In this document: positions 28,111-29,439 of the stretch, piece after piece
Layout of the letters: every line of letters starts with the position of its first letter
How positions within the stretch are numbered: position 1 is the first letter of the stretch
From: Chara braunii
Taxonomy: Eukaryota > Streptophyta > Charophyceae > Charales > Characeae
Length of the DNA stretch: 29,439 bases
Assembly: GCA_003427395.1 (NCBI GenBank)
Contig: BFEA01000038.1
Location: 4,616,510 to 4,645,948, forward strand
Direction of reading: 5' to 3'
Translations under genes and position numbers: made by a program
Notes under the pieces: model-generated
What the model was told of the DNA's origin: nothing
What the model saw: the letters and a program-made list of their open reading frames with translations, nothing else
Database searches by the model: none

Positions 28111-29439
28111 ACCACGCTGCTCGTCTCGCTCCTCTCTCTACCTGTGGTCTCCCCTCTCTCTTCCCCACCTTCTGGCAATCCGATCTTCACCCTTCTATTT
28201 CCTTCTCGTTCGAGCCTCTTTCAATCCCTCTTATCATTCCTGGATATTTGCGATTGTGGCGTGAAACTTTTGAGGAGTTGTCATTTTGCTTGGCCAGCGT
28301 ACAGGTAAAGTGGACGGGCACTACCGAGCATCCCACGTGGATCGAGAATCCGGAGTTGTTGATCATACAGGGTTGGAGGACTAACGCGGAAGAAGATCTT
28401 ATTGGGTTCCTCTTTGGATCGGTACGACCAGGTCGTCGTCAGCTGATTGCAGAGGAGCTCATCGCACCGATCGTGCAATTGGCGGACGATCTCTTCCCCG
28501 ACATCAACGTTCAGAGCGACAACAGTCCTGCTCCGTACATTTTCGAGCGATCCTTGGATCCGTACCTTCAGTGGACTTCATGCTTGGAGGAACCTAGGTA
28601 CGAGGATACCCTACCATCGCGGCAGGAGTATCTGAAGTCGTACGAGATCATCCCTTACACCTTCTATCCGAGGGCAGAGGAAGTGGTGATCAACGACGAC
28701 GAAGAAGAAGAAGACAACGACGAGGAAACATTGGAGGAGGGAAGCCCAGCCGGAAGAAGCGGAAGATCCGGAAGCGGCGCGAAGGCTCGAAGAGATTGCC
28801 TCCAAAGCGCCAGCTGGAGTTTGCTAGCGATTCTAGCCTGCGCATTGGTAGCGGTCCGGCCAGGGATCTTGAGCCGCCGAGGCCCGAAGATGGCGACCCT
28901 GCAGCCACCACCTCAAGTACCGCACGACGAAGACGGCACCGATCCCCCTCCTCCTGCAGCCCCACCCGTCCCACAGTTCGCCCACGTACCAATGCAGGGG
29001 ATAGGCCTTCGACCTCGGATGCTGCCCCGCCGACCCCTTGATTTTCTAACCCTCGAGCAGATCCGTACCCCCGTCACCTTGCCTTCCCATCCTTTCCATC
29101 CCCATCTCTTCCGCGACTTCTACTGTACCCGTCTACTCACCACCGTCCACCCCCACGCCTCCCTCCAATCCGCTGCCCCCACATTCTGCTGGCATCTCCT
29201 GCTGTTCAGCGCTGCATAGGAGCAAAGCAACGTCGTAGAAGTCTACTGCGTTGCTACGGGGACTATCCCCGCCTGTCGCCACTTCGAGATCTTTTGAGCG
29301 GCGCTTTCCACACCCTCTCCTCTTTCTATCGCGATTATCTCTCTTCCCTCCCTCGCAGTGGTGATCATTTCCCCCGCTTCCACCGAATCATCCGATATGA
29401 GGAGCTTTCGGTGTCGATGGAAGGGATGAATCGTTTCCT
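28107..29439 (+). pseudogene. ORF4: long acidic-then-basic protein, unknown, runs off the window
   Basis: The frame starting at 28107 is open for 370 codons to 29219. The first 200 residues look protein-like (LRLWRETFEELSFCL, LIIQGWRTNAEEDLIGFLFG, YIFERSLDPYLQW) and end in an acidic run (DDEEEEDNDEE, about 28700-28730). From about 28742 a different frame looks more natural: a strongly basic stretch (KPSRKKRKIRKRRE, nuclear-localisation-like) then Ser/Arg/Pro-rich sequence to a TGA at 29039. Beyond that stop the same frame stays open to the window end (AKQRRRSLLRCYGDYPRL, then FHTLSSFYRDYL). I read this as one ORF with a frameshift near 28690-28760 and one stop. No known domain. The charge pattern would suit a nuclear or nucleic-acid role. 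Confidence 0.4.

Larger units (their letters stand above)
21675..29439 (+). mobile_element. Ty3-type LTR retrotransposon with PHD finger and extra 3' ORFs (internal region)
   Basis: The internal region reads PBS, gag, protease, RT, RNase H, PHD finger, integrase, then two more ORFs up to the window edge. The RNase H before integrase order is that of Ty3-type (Metaviridae) elements. No chromodomain follows the integrase. Stops and frameshifts in gag and pol and a deletion in RT make the copy non-autonomous. The 3' LTR and polypurine tract lie beyond 29439. Confidence 0.8.

Noticed and set aside
28800-28870. Membrane helix making ORF4 env-like
   Set aside because: The hydrophobic stretch (WSLLAILACALVAV) is in the frame that looks unnatural after the acidic run. 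The alternative frame is basic and polar, and no signal peptide or fusion-type features are present.

Overview
The window is a repeat-dense stretch of eukaryotic nuclear DNA with no convincing single-copy host gene. Nearly everything recognisable is retroelement. A primer binding site matching the 3' end of plant initiator tRNA-Met, L1-type LINEs with plant-style ORF1 and ORF2, a tRNA-headed SINE, many homopolymer runs and a 145-base N gap all suggest a draft assembly of a large streptophyte (green plant or charophyte alga) genome. The exact species is not proven from sequence alone.

Region by region (+ strand coordinates). 1-2190: LTR/leader sequence of a Ty3-type family, carrying a small ORF (810-1208), with A/T-rich insertions and a large nested hairpin. 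2197-2974: two broken minus-strand ORFs of unknown origin. 2990-3900: a second, diverged LTR piece with a TATA box. 4080-6240: G/A-rich low-complexity DNA without genes. 6598-7112: a 10-bp minisatellite with a 193-bp higher-order period. 7205-9068: a decayed gag-protease piece of the same Ty3 family. 9100-10430: unassigned DNA with a possible small exon and a hairpin cluster. 10440-11106: 5'-truncated LINE on +. 11107 to about 18180: a nearly full-length L1-like LINE on -, meeting the first tail to tail and carrying two 136-bp tandem units upstream of ORF1. 18191-18786: a tRNA-derived SINE on -, interrupted by the N gap. About 18800 to 29439 (window end): a long Ty3 element on +, with TATA and leader, an ORF upstream of the PBS, PBS, gag, protease, RT, RNase H, a PHD finger, integrase, and two further ORFs. 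The 3' LTR is not reached.

The most notable system is this last element. Its Pol carries a C4HC3 PHD finger between RNase H and integrase, in the same frame as both. Its integrase ORF, a 160-codon ORF and a further long ORF are chained by two consecutive ATGA stop/start overlaps. A small protein with a CxxC motif is encoded upstream of the PBS and is conserved in the diverged copy at the start of the window. The copy itself is dead: gag start codon changed to GTG, several stops and frameshifts, and loss of the RT YxDD segment. The biology must therefore be tested on intact relatives elsewhere in the genome.
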